The translations under genes and the position numbers were made by a program. Shown in pieces: positions 7,034-14,027 of a stretch of DNA of 14,087 nt; the first letter of the stretch is position 1; the number at the start of each line of letters is the position of its first letter. The notes below the pieces were generated by a model. It made no database searches and was not told where the DNA came from. It saw only the letters and a program-made list of their open reading frames with translations. The DNA comes from Pseudomonadota bacterium (lineage in GTDB: Bacteria > Pseudomonadota > Alphaproteobacteria > Ferrovibrionales > Ferrovibrionaceae), in the NCBI GenBank assembly GCA_023434425.1, contig JAEYSS010000219.1:1-14087 (forward strand). The letters are read 5' to 3'.

Positions 7034-7473
7034 GTGTCGATTACGAAAAGCTCATCGCCGAAGCCCGGGCGCAACGCGATTTCACCCCCTTCCTGAATGC
7101 GGTGCCGTATTTCCGCTTCCTCGGCCTCAGCGTGAAGCCGGGCGAGACCGAGGGCGAACTGATCTGCGTGCTGCCCAGCGATCCCAAACTGATAGGCAAT
7201 GCGCGGTTGCCAGCCTTGCACGGCGGCGTGGTCGGCGCGCTGCTGGAATCGGCTGCCATCGTGCAGCTGATCTGGTCGGCCGAGACCGACCGCATCCCCA
7301 AGATCATCGACCTGCAGGTCGATTACCTGCGCTCGGCCCGTCCGGTTGAAACCTGCGCCAGAGCGGTCATCACCAAGCATGGCCGACGCGTCGCCAATGT
7401 GCGCGCCGAGGCCTGGCAGGACGATCCGGCCAGGCCGGTGGCCGCCGCGCACGCCCATTTTCTGCTGGCGTAA
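7030..7473 (+). CDS. PaaI-family hotdog thioesterase, second of a tandem pair
   Basis: This 147-residue hotdog protein begins at GTG 7030, overlapping the stop of the previous thioesterase by 4 bases, with GGGAG seven bases upstream; translational coupling is very likely. The motif Ala-Leu-His-Gly-Gly-Val-Val-Gly-Ala-Leu-Leu-Glu occupies residues 62-73. The catalytic position is therefore Glu73 rather than the Asp of its neighbour. The core strand Lys-Ile-Ile-Asp-Leu-Gln-Val-Asp-Tyr-Leu (91-100) aligns with the equivalent strand of the first copy. The two proteins are clearly diverged paralogues rather than a recent duplication. They may form separate homotetramers with different substrates or a mixed assembly; the sequence cannot tell. 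Confidence 0.87.
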   Translation: MSVDYEKLIAEARAQRDFTPFLNAVPYFRFLGLSVKPGETEGELICVLPSDPKLIGNARLPALHGGVVGALLESAAIVQLIWSAETDRIPKIIDLQVDYLRSARPVETCARAVITKHGRRVANVRAEAWQDDPARPVAAAHAHFLLA

Positions 7474-7590
7474 TCGTAATTCCGCCCAATTTCCCGGCTG
7501 TATTCGCCGGCCCGGTGCCTTTGCCGCACTGGTCAAACCGACCCATCCTGCCCATATACTGGAGCGGTTATAAAAAGAGGTATCTCCCCC

Positions 7591-9408
7591 ATGGCGAATC
7601 AGCCTTCCCCCACCGTTTCGACTGCCAGCGCAGCATCCGCCAACGACCTCGGCGTGCTGCCGGTCTGGGATCTGACCGATCTTTATCCCGGCCTGGAGTC
7701 GTCAGAGCTGAAGCGCGATCTCAGCGCCGTGGCCGAGCGCGCCGCGAAGCTGGAGCAGCAGGGGAAGGGCAGGGTCGCCGATGCCACTGGCGAGCAGCTG
7801 GCCGGCATGATTGCCGAATACGAGGCGCTGCAGGATCTGATCGGCCGTATGTATTCCTATGCCTCGCTGGCCTATGCCGGCGATATGGCCGATCCGAAGG
7901 TGGCCGGCTTTTACCAAGACATGCAAGAGAAGCTGAACGACATCGGCACGAAGCTGCTGTTCTTCACGCTCGAGATCAACCGCATCGAGGAAATCGCGCT
8001 CGAAAAGAAATACATGGAATCCGCTCAGCTGGCACATTACCGCCCCTGGCTGCGCGATCTGCGCCTGTTTCGCGACCACCAGCTGGATGACGAACTTGAG
8101 CGGCTTCTTCACGAAAAAGCGGTGGCTGGCAGAGCCGCCTGGAACCGGCTATTCGACGAAACCATGGCCGGCCTGCGTTTTCCCTGGGGCAAGGAACAGC
8201 TGACCGCCGAGCAGGTGCTGCACAAGCTTTCGGACAAGGACGCCAAAACCCGCAAGCTGGCGGCCAGGACGCTGGCGAAAGTCTTCAAGCAGAATATCCG
8301 GCTGTTCGCCCTGATCACCAACACGCTGATCAAGGACAAGGAAGTGGAAGACCGCTGGCGCAAATACCCGACGCCGGAGGCCTATCGTCATCTGTCCAAC
8401 TGCGTCGAGCCCGAAGTGGTGAACGCACTCACCGACGCGGTTACGGCGGCCTATCCGAAACTCTCGCATCGCTATTACAAGCTGAAAGCGAAATGGATGG
8501 GTGGGAAAAAGCTCAATTGGTGGGACCGCAATGCACCGCTGCCGGAAGACAGCGACCGCGTGATCGGCTGGGACGAAGCGCGCGAGACCGTGCTCAAGGC
8601 CTATGGCCGCTTTTCGCCGCAACTCGCCGATCTCGGCAAAAAGTTCTTTGACAATGCCTGGATCGACGCCCCGGCGCGGCCGGGCAAGGCGTCGGGTGCG
8701 TTTGCGCATCCCACGGTGCCCAGCGCACATCCGTATCTGCTGCTGAACTACCAGGGTCGCACGCGCGACGTGATGACGCTGGCGCATGAACTGGGCCATG
8801 GCGTGCACCAGCTGCTAGCCGCGGAGCAGGGTCCGCTAATGGCTGATACGCCGCTGACGCTGGCCGAGACCGCCTCGGTCTTCGGCGAGCAACTCACCTT
8901 CCGCGCGCTGCTGGATGCCGCCGGACCGGAGCGCCGCAAGATCATGCTGGCCTCCAAGGTGGAGGACATGATCAATACCGTCGTGCGGCAGACGGCCTTC
9001 TTCAAATTCGAGCGCAACCTGCATGCGGCACGGCGCGAGGGCGAACTGACGCCCGACCGTATCGGCGAGATCTGGATGGGCGTGCAGAACGAAAGCCTCG
9101 GCCCAGCCCTGAAGCTGGATCAGGATTACAGCAGCTTCTGGTGCTATATCCCGCATTTCGTGCATTCGCCGTTTTACGTCTATGCCTACGCTTTCGGCGA
9201 CTGTCTGGTGAATGCGCTCTACGCGCGCTACCAGGATGCGGAGCAGGGCTTCCAGGACAAGTATTTCGCTATGCTCAAGGCCGGCGGCACGCTGCGGCAT
9301 AAGGAACTGCTCGAACCTTTCGGGCTGGACGCGTCCGACCCGGCCTTCTGGTCGAAGGGGCTTGGCGTGATCGAAGGCTTCATCGACGAACTCGAACAGC
9401 TCTCCTAG
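7591..9408 (+). CDS. pepF: oligoendopeptidase F (M3-family zinc metallopeptidase)
   Basis: The 605-residue protein is a cytoplasmic zinc oligopeptidase of the M3B (PepF) type, which cleaves medium-length peptides. The active site is His399-Glu400-Leu-Gly-His403, with Glu426 in Thr-Leu-Ala-Glu-Thr-Ala-Ser as the third zinc ligand, followed by Phe-Gly-Glu. The C-terminal lobe carries the substrate-binding Tyr-Ser-Ser-Phe-Trp-Cys-Tyr-Ile-Pro-His-Phe segment with a His and Tyr-rich stretch, usual in the family. The N-terminal helical lid (about 35-200) fits, and length is normal. The first 20 residues are a Ser/Ala/Pro/Thr-rich tail without signal-peptide character. ATG 7591 is preceded by AGAGG ten bases upstream, slightly long spacing. 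The kinase gene begins at the base after its stop, so the two are probably one transcription unit. Confidence 0.94.
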   Translation: MANQPSPTVSTASAASANDLGVLPVWDLTDLYPGLESSELKRDLSAVAERAAKLEQQGKGRVADATGEQLAGMIAEYEALQDLIGRMYSYASLAYAGDMADPKVAGFYQDMQEKLNDIGTKLLFFTLEINRIEEIALEKKYMESAQLAHYRPWLRDLRLFRDHQLDDELERLLHEKAVAGRAAWNRLFDETMAGLRFPWGKEQLTAEQVLHKLSDKDAKTRKLAARTLAKVFKQNIRLFALITNTLIKDKEVEDRWRKYPTPEAYRHLSNCVEPEVVNALTDAVTAAYPKLSHRYYKLKAKWMGGKKLNWWDRNAPLPEDSDRVIGWDEARETVLKAYGRFSPQLADLGKKFFDNAWIDAPARPGKASGAFAHPTVPSAHPYLLLNYQGRTRDVMTLAHELGHGVHQLLAAEQGPLMADTPLTLAETASVFGEQLTFRALLDAAGPERRKIMLASKVEDMINTVVRQTAFFKFERNLHAARREGELTPDRIGEIWMGVQNESLGPALKLDQDYSSFWCYIPHFVHSPFYVYAYAFGDCLVNALYARYQDAEQGFQDKYFAMLKAGGTLRHKELLEPFGLDASDPAFWSKGLGVIEGFIDELEQLS

Positions 9409-10749
9409 ATGACTGAACGCGACACTCCGCTCGGCCGCGTTCGCCGCTACGCCAGGGTCGGCGCCTCGGTCGGCGGGCTGGCGGCGCGGCTCGGTGCGGA
9501 ACGCATGCTCGGCGTGAAGATGGATCGCGGCAGGCATGCGGCCGATCTGCGCGCCGCGCTCGGCGGCCTGAAAGGTCCGCTGATGAAGGTGGCGCAGATC
9601 ATGTCCACCATCCCGGACGCGCTGCCCAAGGAATACGTCCAGGAACTGGCACAATTGCAGGCCAATGCGCCGGCCATGGGCCAGGCCTTCGTCAAACGGC
9701 GCATGGCGGCCGAACTCGGGCCGCAATGGCAGGCGCGGTTCAAAAGCTTCGAGCTTGCGGCGGCGGCTGCGGCCAGCCTCGGTCAGGTGCATCGCGCCAC
9801 CGCGACAGACGGCCGCGCCCTGGCTGTGAAGCTGCAGTATCCCGAGATGGCCTCGGCGGTGGAAGCCGATCTGCGACAGCTGAAACTGATCTTCAGCATC
9901 TATCGCCGCTATGACCCTGCCATCGACACGCGGCATATCCACGACGAGATTGCCGCGCGCCTGCGCGAGGAACTCGATTACGAACTCGAAAGCCGCCATA
10001 TGCGGCTCTATGGCGCGATGCTGAAGGACGAGGCCGGCGTGCATGTGCCGGAAGTCGTGCCGGAGCTGACCACCAAACGCCTGCTGGCGATGACATGGCT
10101 GGAGGGGTGCCGGCTGCTGGACTTCAAGGACGCGCCTATCGAAACCCGCAATGCCATTGCGCTCAATCTGTTCCGCGCCTGGTATGTGCCGTTCTACCGC
10201 TGCGGCGTGATTCATGGCGATCCGCATCTGGGCAATTACACGGTGCGCGACGATCTCGGCATCAACCTGCTGGATTTCGGCTGCGTGAGAATCTTTCCGT
10301 CGAAATTCGTTGGCGGCGTGATCGATCTCTATCGCGCGATCTCGACCGATGACCGTGCGCTCGCCGTGCATGCCTACGAGACCTGGGGCTTCACGGGCTT
10401 AAGCAACGACGTGATCGACACGCTCAATCTTTGGGCCGAATTCGTCTATGCCCCACTGCTGGAGGACCGTCCGCGACGGATCCAAGAAATGGAAGCCTCC
10501 GGTGTCTATGGCCGCGAAGTGGCCGAAAAGGTGCATCACAGGCTGAAGGAACTGGGCGGCGTGACGCCGCCGCGCGAATTCGTCTTCATGGATCGCGCCG
10601 CCATCGGGCTGGGCGGCGTATTCCTGCACCTCGATGCCGAGATCAACTGGCACCGGCTGTTTCACGACCTGATCGAAGGCTTCGATGTCGCGGCACTGGA
10701 AAAGCGTCAGAAAGCGGCCCTGAAAGTCGCTGGGCTCCAGGCGCCTTAA
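9409..10749 (+). CDS. ABC1/UbiB-family atypical kinase (AarF-like), soluble form
   Basis: The 446-residue protein carries the full ABC1/ADCK/UbiB signature. An N-terminal Lys-Val-Ala-Gln (60-63) lies where the family has the Lys-x-Gly-Gln motif. An alanine-rich loop ends Ala-Ala-Ser-Leu-Gly-Gln-Val-His (121-128), with Lys141 as the nucleotide-binding lysine in Ala-Val-Lys-Leu-Gln-Tyr-Pro. The ExD-like Glu-Glu-Leu-Asp-Tyr-Glu-Leu-Glu is at 187-194, the catalytic loop His269-Gly-Asp271-Pro-His-Leu-Gly-Asn276, and Asp289-Phe-Gly291. Relatives such as UbiB and ADCK3/COQ8 support ubiquinone biosynthesis as ATPases. This one lacks UbiB's two C-terminal membrane helices, so it is a soluble paralogue whose role is not established. 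ATG 9409 directly follows the peptidase TAG, with no ribosome site of its own, implying coupling. Its TAA overlaps the histidine kinase stop. Confidence 0.9.
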   Translation: MTERDTPLGRVRRYARVGASVGGLAARLGAERMLGVKMDRGRHAADLRAALGGLKGPLMKVAQIMSTIPDALPKEYVQELAQLQANAPAMGQAFVKRRMAAELGPQWQARFKSFELAAAAAASLGQVHRATATDGRALAVKLQYPEMASAVEADLRQLKLIFSIYRRYDPAIDTRHIHDEIAARLREELDYELESRHMRLYGAMLKDEAGVHVPEVVPELTTKRLLAMTWLEGCRLLDFKDAPIETRNAIALNLFRAWYVPFYRCGVIHGDPHLGNYTVRDDLGINLLDFGCVRIFPSKFVGGVIDLYRAISTDDRALAVHAYETWGFTGLSNDVIDTLNLWAEFVYAPLLEDRPRRIQEMEASGVYGREVAEKVHHRLKELGGVTPPREFVFMDRAAIGLGGVFLHLDAEINWHRLFHDLIEGFDVAALEKRQKAALKVAGLQAP

Positions 10750-12326
10750 GTCTTCGCGTCCAGCACGCTGCGCAGCTTCTCGGCCAGATCGGCGCGCCGG
10801 TAGGGCTTGCTGAGGAATTCGACGCCGGGCGGAATTTCCTCGTTGCCTTGTACAGATCCTTTGGCGAAGCCCGAGGTCAGCACGACCTTGATGCCGGGAC
10901 GCTGGCTACGCGCCAGCATGATCAGCTTGGCGCCGCTGATGCCGCCCGGCATCACCATGTCGCTGAAGACCAGATCGACCGTCGCTTCATGCTTCAGGAT
11001 GTTGAGTGCGACCTGGCCGTTGTCGGCCTCCAGTGTCTGGTACCCGAGCTGCTTGAGCTGCGTCACCACCACCTTGCGCACATCGGGATTGTCTTCCACC
11101 ACCAGAATACATTCGCCGCCGCGCGGCTCGGGCCGCGAGGCCGCAGCAATCTGGCTTGCCTCGGCGGCGTTTTCCGGGGCGCGCGGCAGATAGAGCCGTA
11201 CCGTCGTGCCATGGCCGTGTTCGCTGTAGATCTTGATATGGCCGCGCGACTGCCGTGCGAAGCCGTAGACCATGCTCAGGCCAAGCCCGGTGCCGGCGCC
11301 GACCGGCTTGGTGGTAAAAAAAGGCTCGAAGGCGCGCGACAGCGTTTCGGCTGTCATTCCCATGCCGGTATCGGAGACGGCGGTCATCACGTAGTGGCCC
11401 GGCACCACTTCTGCATTGGCGCGACAGTAATATTCATCGAGCATCACATTCTCGGTCTCGATGGTGAGTCGCCCGCCGGCCGGCATGGCATCGCGCGCAT
11501 TGATCGCAAGATTCACCAGTGCCGCGTCGAACTGGGCCGGATCGGCAAAGGCATCGTCCAGGTTGGCGGCAAACGCCGTCCTGATCTCGATGGTTTCGCC
11601 CAGCGTCCGGCGCAGCAGGTCGATGGTTGCGGCGACACGGGTGTTCGGGTCGAAGCGTTCGGCTTTCAGCGACTGCCGCCGCGCAAAGGCCAGCAGCTGG
11701 CGGGTCAGTTCGGCGCCACGCAATGCGGCATGCAGTGCATTCTCCGCATATTCCTTTGTTTTCCTGTCCACAGCTGAATCGGTGACGATCATGTCGAGAT
11801 TGCCGATCATCACCGCCAGCAGATTGTTGAAATCATGCGCGATGCCGCCGGTCAACTGTCCGACCGCATCCAGCCGCTGGGCACGGCGCAGCCGCTCTTC
11901 CTGCACGCTGTGCTCGGTCATGTCGCGGCCGATGAAGAAATACTGCCCTTCTGGTTCCGACCATATGCCGGTCCAGACCAGGGGAACGGGATGGCCCTTC
12001 ATATGGACATAGCGACACTGGAAATTGCGCATCTGGTTGCCGCGACGCGCCAGCCGCATTTCGTTGCGGGTGTTTTCCAGATCGTCGGCGAACAGGAAGT
12101 CGATGGCGTTGCGGCCGACCATGCTGGTATGGGGCCGGCCGAGAATGGATTGCGCGCTGGGGCTGACGCGGATCAGATCGCCCTTGCGGTCGACGACAAG
12201 GATAAGATCCAGCGATGTTTCAAACAGCCGCTGGTTGATCGCGCCGTCGACAGTCTGCGGTCTGGTGCTGGCCTGATCGTCCATCTCACCCGCTTCCGTT
12301 ATCTCGCCCGCACGTATTGTCGGCAT
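10746..12326 (-). CDS. soluble PAS hybrid histidine kinase with C-terminal receiver domain
   Basis: The 526-residue protein is a sensor kinase without signal peptide or membrane helices. A PAS domain (about 32-140) begins Leu-Phe-Glu-Thr-Ser-Leu-Asp-Leu-Ile-Leu-Val-Val-Asp. The phosphoacceptor is His164 in Gly-Ile-Ala-His-Asp-Phe-Asn-Asn-Leu-Leu. The ATPase domain shows Asn-Leu-Ala-Ile-Asn-Ala-Arg-Asp-Ala (272-280), Asp-Thr-Gly-Met-Gly-Met (319-324) and Gly-Thr-Gly-Leu-Gly-Leu (345-350). The receiver domain (about 405-524) has acidic Glu411-Asp412, phosphoacceptor Asp456, Thr484-Ser485 and Lys507. The PAS ligand is unknown, and no output regulator or phosphotransfer protein is adjacent, so it signals to something elsewhere. 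I take ATG 12326, preceded by AAGGA at short spacing. TTG 12344 (six residues more) and ATG 12284 (14 fewer) are alternatives. Confidence 0.92.
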   Translation of the reverse strand: MPTIRAGEITEAGEMDDQASTRPQTVDGAINQRLFETSLDLILVVDRKGDLIRVSPSAQSILGRPHTSMVGRNAIDFLFADDLENTRNEMRLARRGNQMRNFQCRYVHMKGHPVPLVWTGIWSEPEGQYFFIGRDMTEHSVQEERLRRAQRLDAVGQLTGGIAHDFNNLLAVMIGNLDMIVTDSAVDRKTKEYAENALHAALRGAELTRQLLAFARRQSLKAERFDPNTRVAATIDLLRRTLGETIEIRTAFAANLDDAFADPAQFDAALVNLAINARDAMPAGGRLTIETENVMLDEYYCRANAEVVPGHYVMTAVSDTGMGMTAETLSRAFEPFFTTKPVGAGTGLGLSMVYGFARQSRGHIKIYSEHGHGTTVRLYLPRAPENAAEASQIAAASRPEPRGGECILVVEDNPDVRKVVVTQLKQLGYQTLEADNGQVALNILKHEATVDLVFSDMVMPGGISGAKLIMLARSQRPGIKVVLTSGFAKGSVQGNEEIPPGVEFLSKPYRRADLAEKLRSVLDAKT

Positions 12327-12390
12327 TTTCCTTTGCGCATTCAAACCGGAAATCGGAGGCCTTTACCGGCTTTGATTTTGCGGTCGTTAG

Positions 12391-12406
12391 TGTGGAACTT
12401 TCCACA
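12391..12406. promoter_or_regulatory. 16-bp perfect inverted repeat in the divergent promoter region
   Basis: TGTGGAA and TTCCACA flank a CT spacer, a perfect 7-bp dyad in the gap between the histidine kinase and the small protein gene. It contains the GGAAC that could serve as a -35 element, so the symmetry may be an operator over that promoter or coincidence around it. No T-tract follows, so it is not a terminator. Confidence 0.4.
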
Positions 12407-12419
12407 TTTCCCCTGTGTT
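12394..12419 (+). promoter_or_regulatory. candidate EcfG-type (general stress sigma factor) promoter
   Basis: GGAAC (12394-12398) is followed after 17 bases by TGTT (12416-12419). The alphaproteobacterial general stress sigma factor EcfG recognises GGAAC, 16-17 bases, then CGTT, so eight of nine positions agree and the spacing is right. Transcription would begin near 12426, giving a short leader that contains GAGGA and leads straight to the small protein ATG at 12448. The match was found by eye; chance matches of this quality occur, but the placement is good. Confidence 0.5.
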
Positions 12420-12447
12420 GCAAATGACCTGCTGCGAGGAACTCGCC

Positions 12448-12687
12448 ATGCCGCCACAGACGCCGCCCAGGCCAGCCACACCGGAGCAATCTGCGCAGGG
12501 GTCGCAGCAGGGCGCCGGTCACGAGCCCCCGGCCTTTGAGTCCGACCTCGACCGCCATCGCAGCGGCGATGACGAGGTCTATGGCGCACATGGCGTGCAG
12601 CCCGACCCGGCGGAAACCGCGTTCCGGCCCGGTGCCGGCCGCACAAGCCTCGGCATGAGCCGGGTTGGCGAGCGCCGCCGCCGCTGA
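12448..12687 (+). CDS. small disordered hydrophilic protein, unrecognised
   Basis: This is a 79-residue protein with no recognised domain. The first third is rich in Pro, Gln and Ser (begins Met-Pro-Pro-Gln-Thr-Pro-Pro-Arg-Pro). The middle is acidic (Asp-Leu-Asp-Arg-His-Arg-Ser-Gly-Asp-Asp-Glu). It ends in a basic tail of four arginines. No membrane segment or cysteine is present, so it should be largely unstructured. The start is well supported: GAGGA (12436-12440) lies seven bases before ATG 12448. Upstream TTG 12415 and ATG 12424 fall inside or next to the predicted promoter start and are less likely. The candidate stress promoter suggests induction in stress or stationary phase. Longer opposite-strand frames cover the same bases but look like composition shadows. 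I am fairly sure it is a gene, but not of function. Confidence 0.6.
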   Translation: MPPQTPPRPATPEQSAQGSQQGAGHEPPAFESDLDRHRSGDDEVYGAHGVQPDPAETAFRPGAGRTSLGMSRVGERRRR

Positions 12688-12726
12688 CCCACCGTAAACA
12701 TCTGGTGAGCCGGACGTGCATTCCGG

Positions 12727-12755
12727 TTGCCGCTGCCTGAATTTGCGCTGAAAAT
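12727..12755 (+). promoter_or_regulatory. candidate sigma70-type promoter of the putative metalloprotease gene
   Basis: TTGCCG (12727-12732) and GAAAAT (12750-12755) are 17 bases apart, each matching four of six consensus positions. The start point would fall near 12762, about 20 bases before ATG 12781. The match is moderate and made by eye; the position in a 93-base gap after the previous stop supports it. Confidence 0.4.
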
Positions 12756-12780
12756 ACCGCCGAACCACGGGACGGGGCGT

Positions 12781-13725
12781 ATGATCGGCAGTCTGTCGCT
12801 CTTTTCGCCGGGCTCGATCCAGAGTTACGGCGCTTCTTCAGCTGCAGTGGCCACGCCGCAGAGCATGGCCAACGATGGCAGTGCCGTCTGCGCGTCCCTC
12901 GAATGCGGCGAACATGGCGCGCTGAATCGCGCCAGCCTGCAGGCCCAGTTTCCCGGACTGTCGCTTGCCGCTGCCGCACAGGCGCAGCAGCAACAGCAGA
13001 GGTCGCAGCAGCAATCGGGCTTCGGTCCGCCGCGGCAGAACAGCAATGCAGGCGGCAGCACTTCACTGGGCAGTGCCGCGACAGGCGGCGGCCGTCTGGC
13101 GAGTGCCACGCTGCTGACGGCGCAGGAAGCCGGCCAAGGTCAGTCGTCAGGGGGGCAATCAGCGGGCGGTGCGGCAGCCGGCGATGATCTGAGTGAGGAA
13201 GAGCAGGCCCAGGTCGCCAAACTCAAGCAGATCGACGCCAAAGTGCGCGCACATGAACGCGCCCATGCGGCGGTCGGCGGCGCCCATGCCGGTGCGCCGA
13301 GCTACACCTACACCCGCGGGCCGGATGGCCAGATGTATGCCACCGGCGGCGAAGTCGCCATCGATATCAGTGCCGAGAACGACCCCGAAGCCACGTTGCA
13401 GAAGGCGACCCAGATCGCCGCCGCTGCGCTGGCGCCCGCCGACCCGTCCGGGCAGGATCGCGCCGTGGCTGCCGCGGCGGCGCAGCTCCGGCTGGAGGCC
13501 CTGGCCCAGATCCGCGAGGAAAAGCGCGCAGAGCAGGCGGAGCCGGCGGCAGAGTCCGCCCGGGCCAAGGCTGAGCGGGCCGAACGCCAGCAGCAGTCCG
13601 GTGCTGACGCGCCAGGAACCGGCGGGCAGCCGGCAGAGGATGCGCCCGCCGCTGACCCGGCGGGGCAGGCGCGCGTTGCCGCGGCCAACCAGAAGATCGG
13701 CCAGTTGGTCGGCCTGATCGCCTGA
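12781..13725 (+). CDS. putative metalloprotease of the CJM1_0395 / SprA-related family
   Basis: The 314-residue protein has a conserved core at about 137-215. Lys-Gln-Ile-Asp-Ala-Lys-Val-Arg leads into His158-Glu-Arg-Ala-His162, a HExxH zinc motif. Next come Gly-Gly-Ala-His-Ala-Gly-Ala-Pro-Ser-Tyr-Thr-Tyr, Gly-Pro-Asp-Gly-Gln-Met-Tyr-Ala, and Gly-Gly-Glu-Val-Ala-Ile-Asp (189-195), whose Glu191 could be a further ligand. This is the pattern of the SprA-related family (Pfam PF12118 from memory), named putative metalloproteases without a well-established substrate. The N-terminal 135 residues are low-complexity, with a poly-Gln stretch (69-78) and Gly/Ser runs. The C-terminal third is an Ala/Glu/Arg-rich helical tail. 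No signal peptide is evident. I use ATG 12781 because TTG 12727 overlaps the promoter. It stands alone as a transcription unit between the small gene and a hairpin. Confidence 0.85.
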   Translation: MIGSLSLFSPGSIQSYGASSAAVATPQSMANDGSAVCASLECGEHGALNRASLQAQFPGLSLAAAAQAQQQQQRSQQQSGFGPPRQNSNAGGSTSLGSAATGGGRLASATLLTAQEAGQGQSSGGQSAGGAAAGDDLSEEEQAQVAKLKQIDAKVRAHERAHAAVGGAHAGAPSYTYTRGPDGQMYATGGEVAIDISAENDPEATLQKATQIAAAALAPADPSGQDRAVAAAAAQLRLEALAQIREEKRAEQAEPAAESARAKAERAERQQQSGADAPGTGGQPAEDAPAADPAGQARVAAANQKIGQLVGLIA

Positions 13726-13757
13726 TCTGATTTGCCCGGATTCAGCCGTGAAAACAG

Positions 13758-13781
13758 GCCCTTCCGCCGCAGCGGAAGGGC
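13758..13781 (+). terminator. hairpin after the putative metalloprotease gene, probable terminator
   Basis: GCCCTTCCGC (13758-13767) and GCGGAAGGGC (13772-13781) form a perfect 10-bp stem with a 4-base loop, 32 bases after the stop. No T-tract follows on this strand; the only A/T run (AAAACA) lies before the stem and would serve a minus-strand transcript. I read it as the transcript end of the metalloprotease gene because no leftward gene ends here. Confidence 0.55.
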
Positions 13782-13789
13782 GGTCTGGG

Positions 13790-13826
13790 CGCCGGGCAGG
13801 GGTTGTGCCGCCTTCGGGGCCCGGCG
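13790..13826. other. long-loop hairpin just ahead of the cytochrome oxidase subunit promoter
   Basis: CGCCGGGC (13790-13797) pairs perfectly with GCCCGGCG (13819-13826) across a 21-base loop. It begins nine bases after the terminator-like hairpin and abuts the TAATAT that may be the next gene's -10 box. It may be a second termination hairpin or only GC-rich sequence pairing by chance. Confidence 0.3.
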
Positions 13827-13832
13827 TAATAT
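13803..13832 (+). promoter_or_regulatory. candidate promoter of the cytochrome oxidase subunit IV gene
   Basis: TTGTGC (13803-13808) and TAATAT (13827-13832) are 18 bases apart. The -10 box matches four of six positions and is the only AT-rich hexamer in a very GC-rich stretch; the -35 match is three of six. A start near 13839 would give a leader of about 43 bases with AGAGGG before the ATG. Confidence 0.4.
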
Positions 13833-13881
13833 CCCGGCCGATTCAATCTCCACTCAATCTCTAAACCGACCAGAGGGTATG

Positions 13882-14019
13882 ATGGCCGAAGAGCACAAAA
13901 TGGGCAGCATGGATATCAGCCAGAACAAGGCAGGCTGGGAAGCCTTCATGAAGATGACGACCTGGGGCACGGTCAGCATCATCATCCTGCTGGTGCTGAT
14001 GGCGATCTTTGTCGTCTGA
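13882..14019 (+). CDS. aa3-type cytochrome c oxidase subunit IV (bacterial small subunit)
   Basis: This 45-residue protein has the typical form of the small fourth subunit of aa3-type cytochrome c oxidases in alphaproteobacteria (COX4_pro_2-type). A short charged head (Met-Ala-Glu-Glu-His-Lys) is followed by Gly-Ser-Met-Asp-Ile-Ser and an amphipathic stretch containing Ala-Gly-Trp-Glu-Ala-Phe. The family's Thr-Thr-Trp (27-29) leads into one membrane helix (about 29-45, Val-Ser-Ile-Ile-Ile-Leu-Leu-Val-Leu). It sits in the inner membrane beside the oxidase core and is not needed for the chemistry. Two ATGs adjoin (13879 and 13882); I choose the second because AGAGGG ends four bases before it. 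The main oxidase genes are not in this window. It is followed by a strong terminator, so it is probably monocistronic. Confidence 0.9.
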   Translation: MAEEHKMGSMDISQNKAGWEAFMKMTTWGTVSIIILLVLMAIFVV

Positions 14020-14027
14020 AACTGTCT

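Noticed and set aside
7495..7511. CCGGC-N7-GCCGG hairpin after the second thioesterase
   Set aside because: Only a 5-bp stem with no T-tract; too weak to call a terminator.
7555..7560. TATACT as a -10 box for the oligoendopeptidase gene
   Set aside because: A good hexamer and position, but no credible -35 element at 15-19 bases, so it is not listed as a promoter.
8836..10371. 511-codon leftward frame across the peptidase and kinase genes
   Set aside because: It crosses two well-supported genes including their junction and has a His/Arg/Gln-rich composition typical of an antisense shadow.
10431..11777. 448-codon rightward frame running from the ABC1 kinase gene into the histidine kinase
   Set aside because: It overlaps both real genes in the wrong frame or strand and has no recognisable motif.
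12286..13066. Leftward frames of 160 and 241 codons opposite the small protein and metalloprotease start
   Set aside because: They would run through the divergent promoter region and ribosome site of the small gene; their products are Arg/Ala/Cys-rich low-complexity shadows.
13031..13190. CAG/GGC-rich stretches in the metalloprotease gene as a possible tandem repeat array
   Set aside because: The repetition is codon-level low complexity (Gln, Gly, Ser) without a fixed repeat unit.
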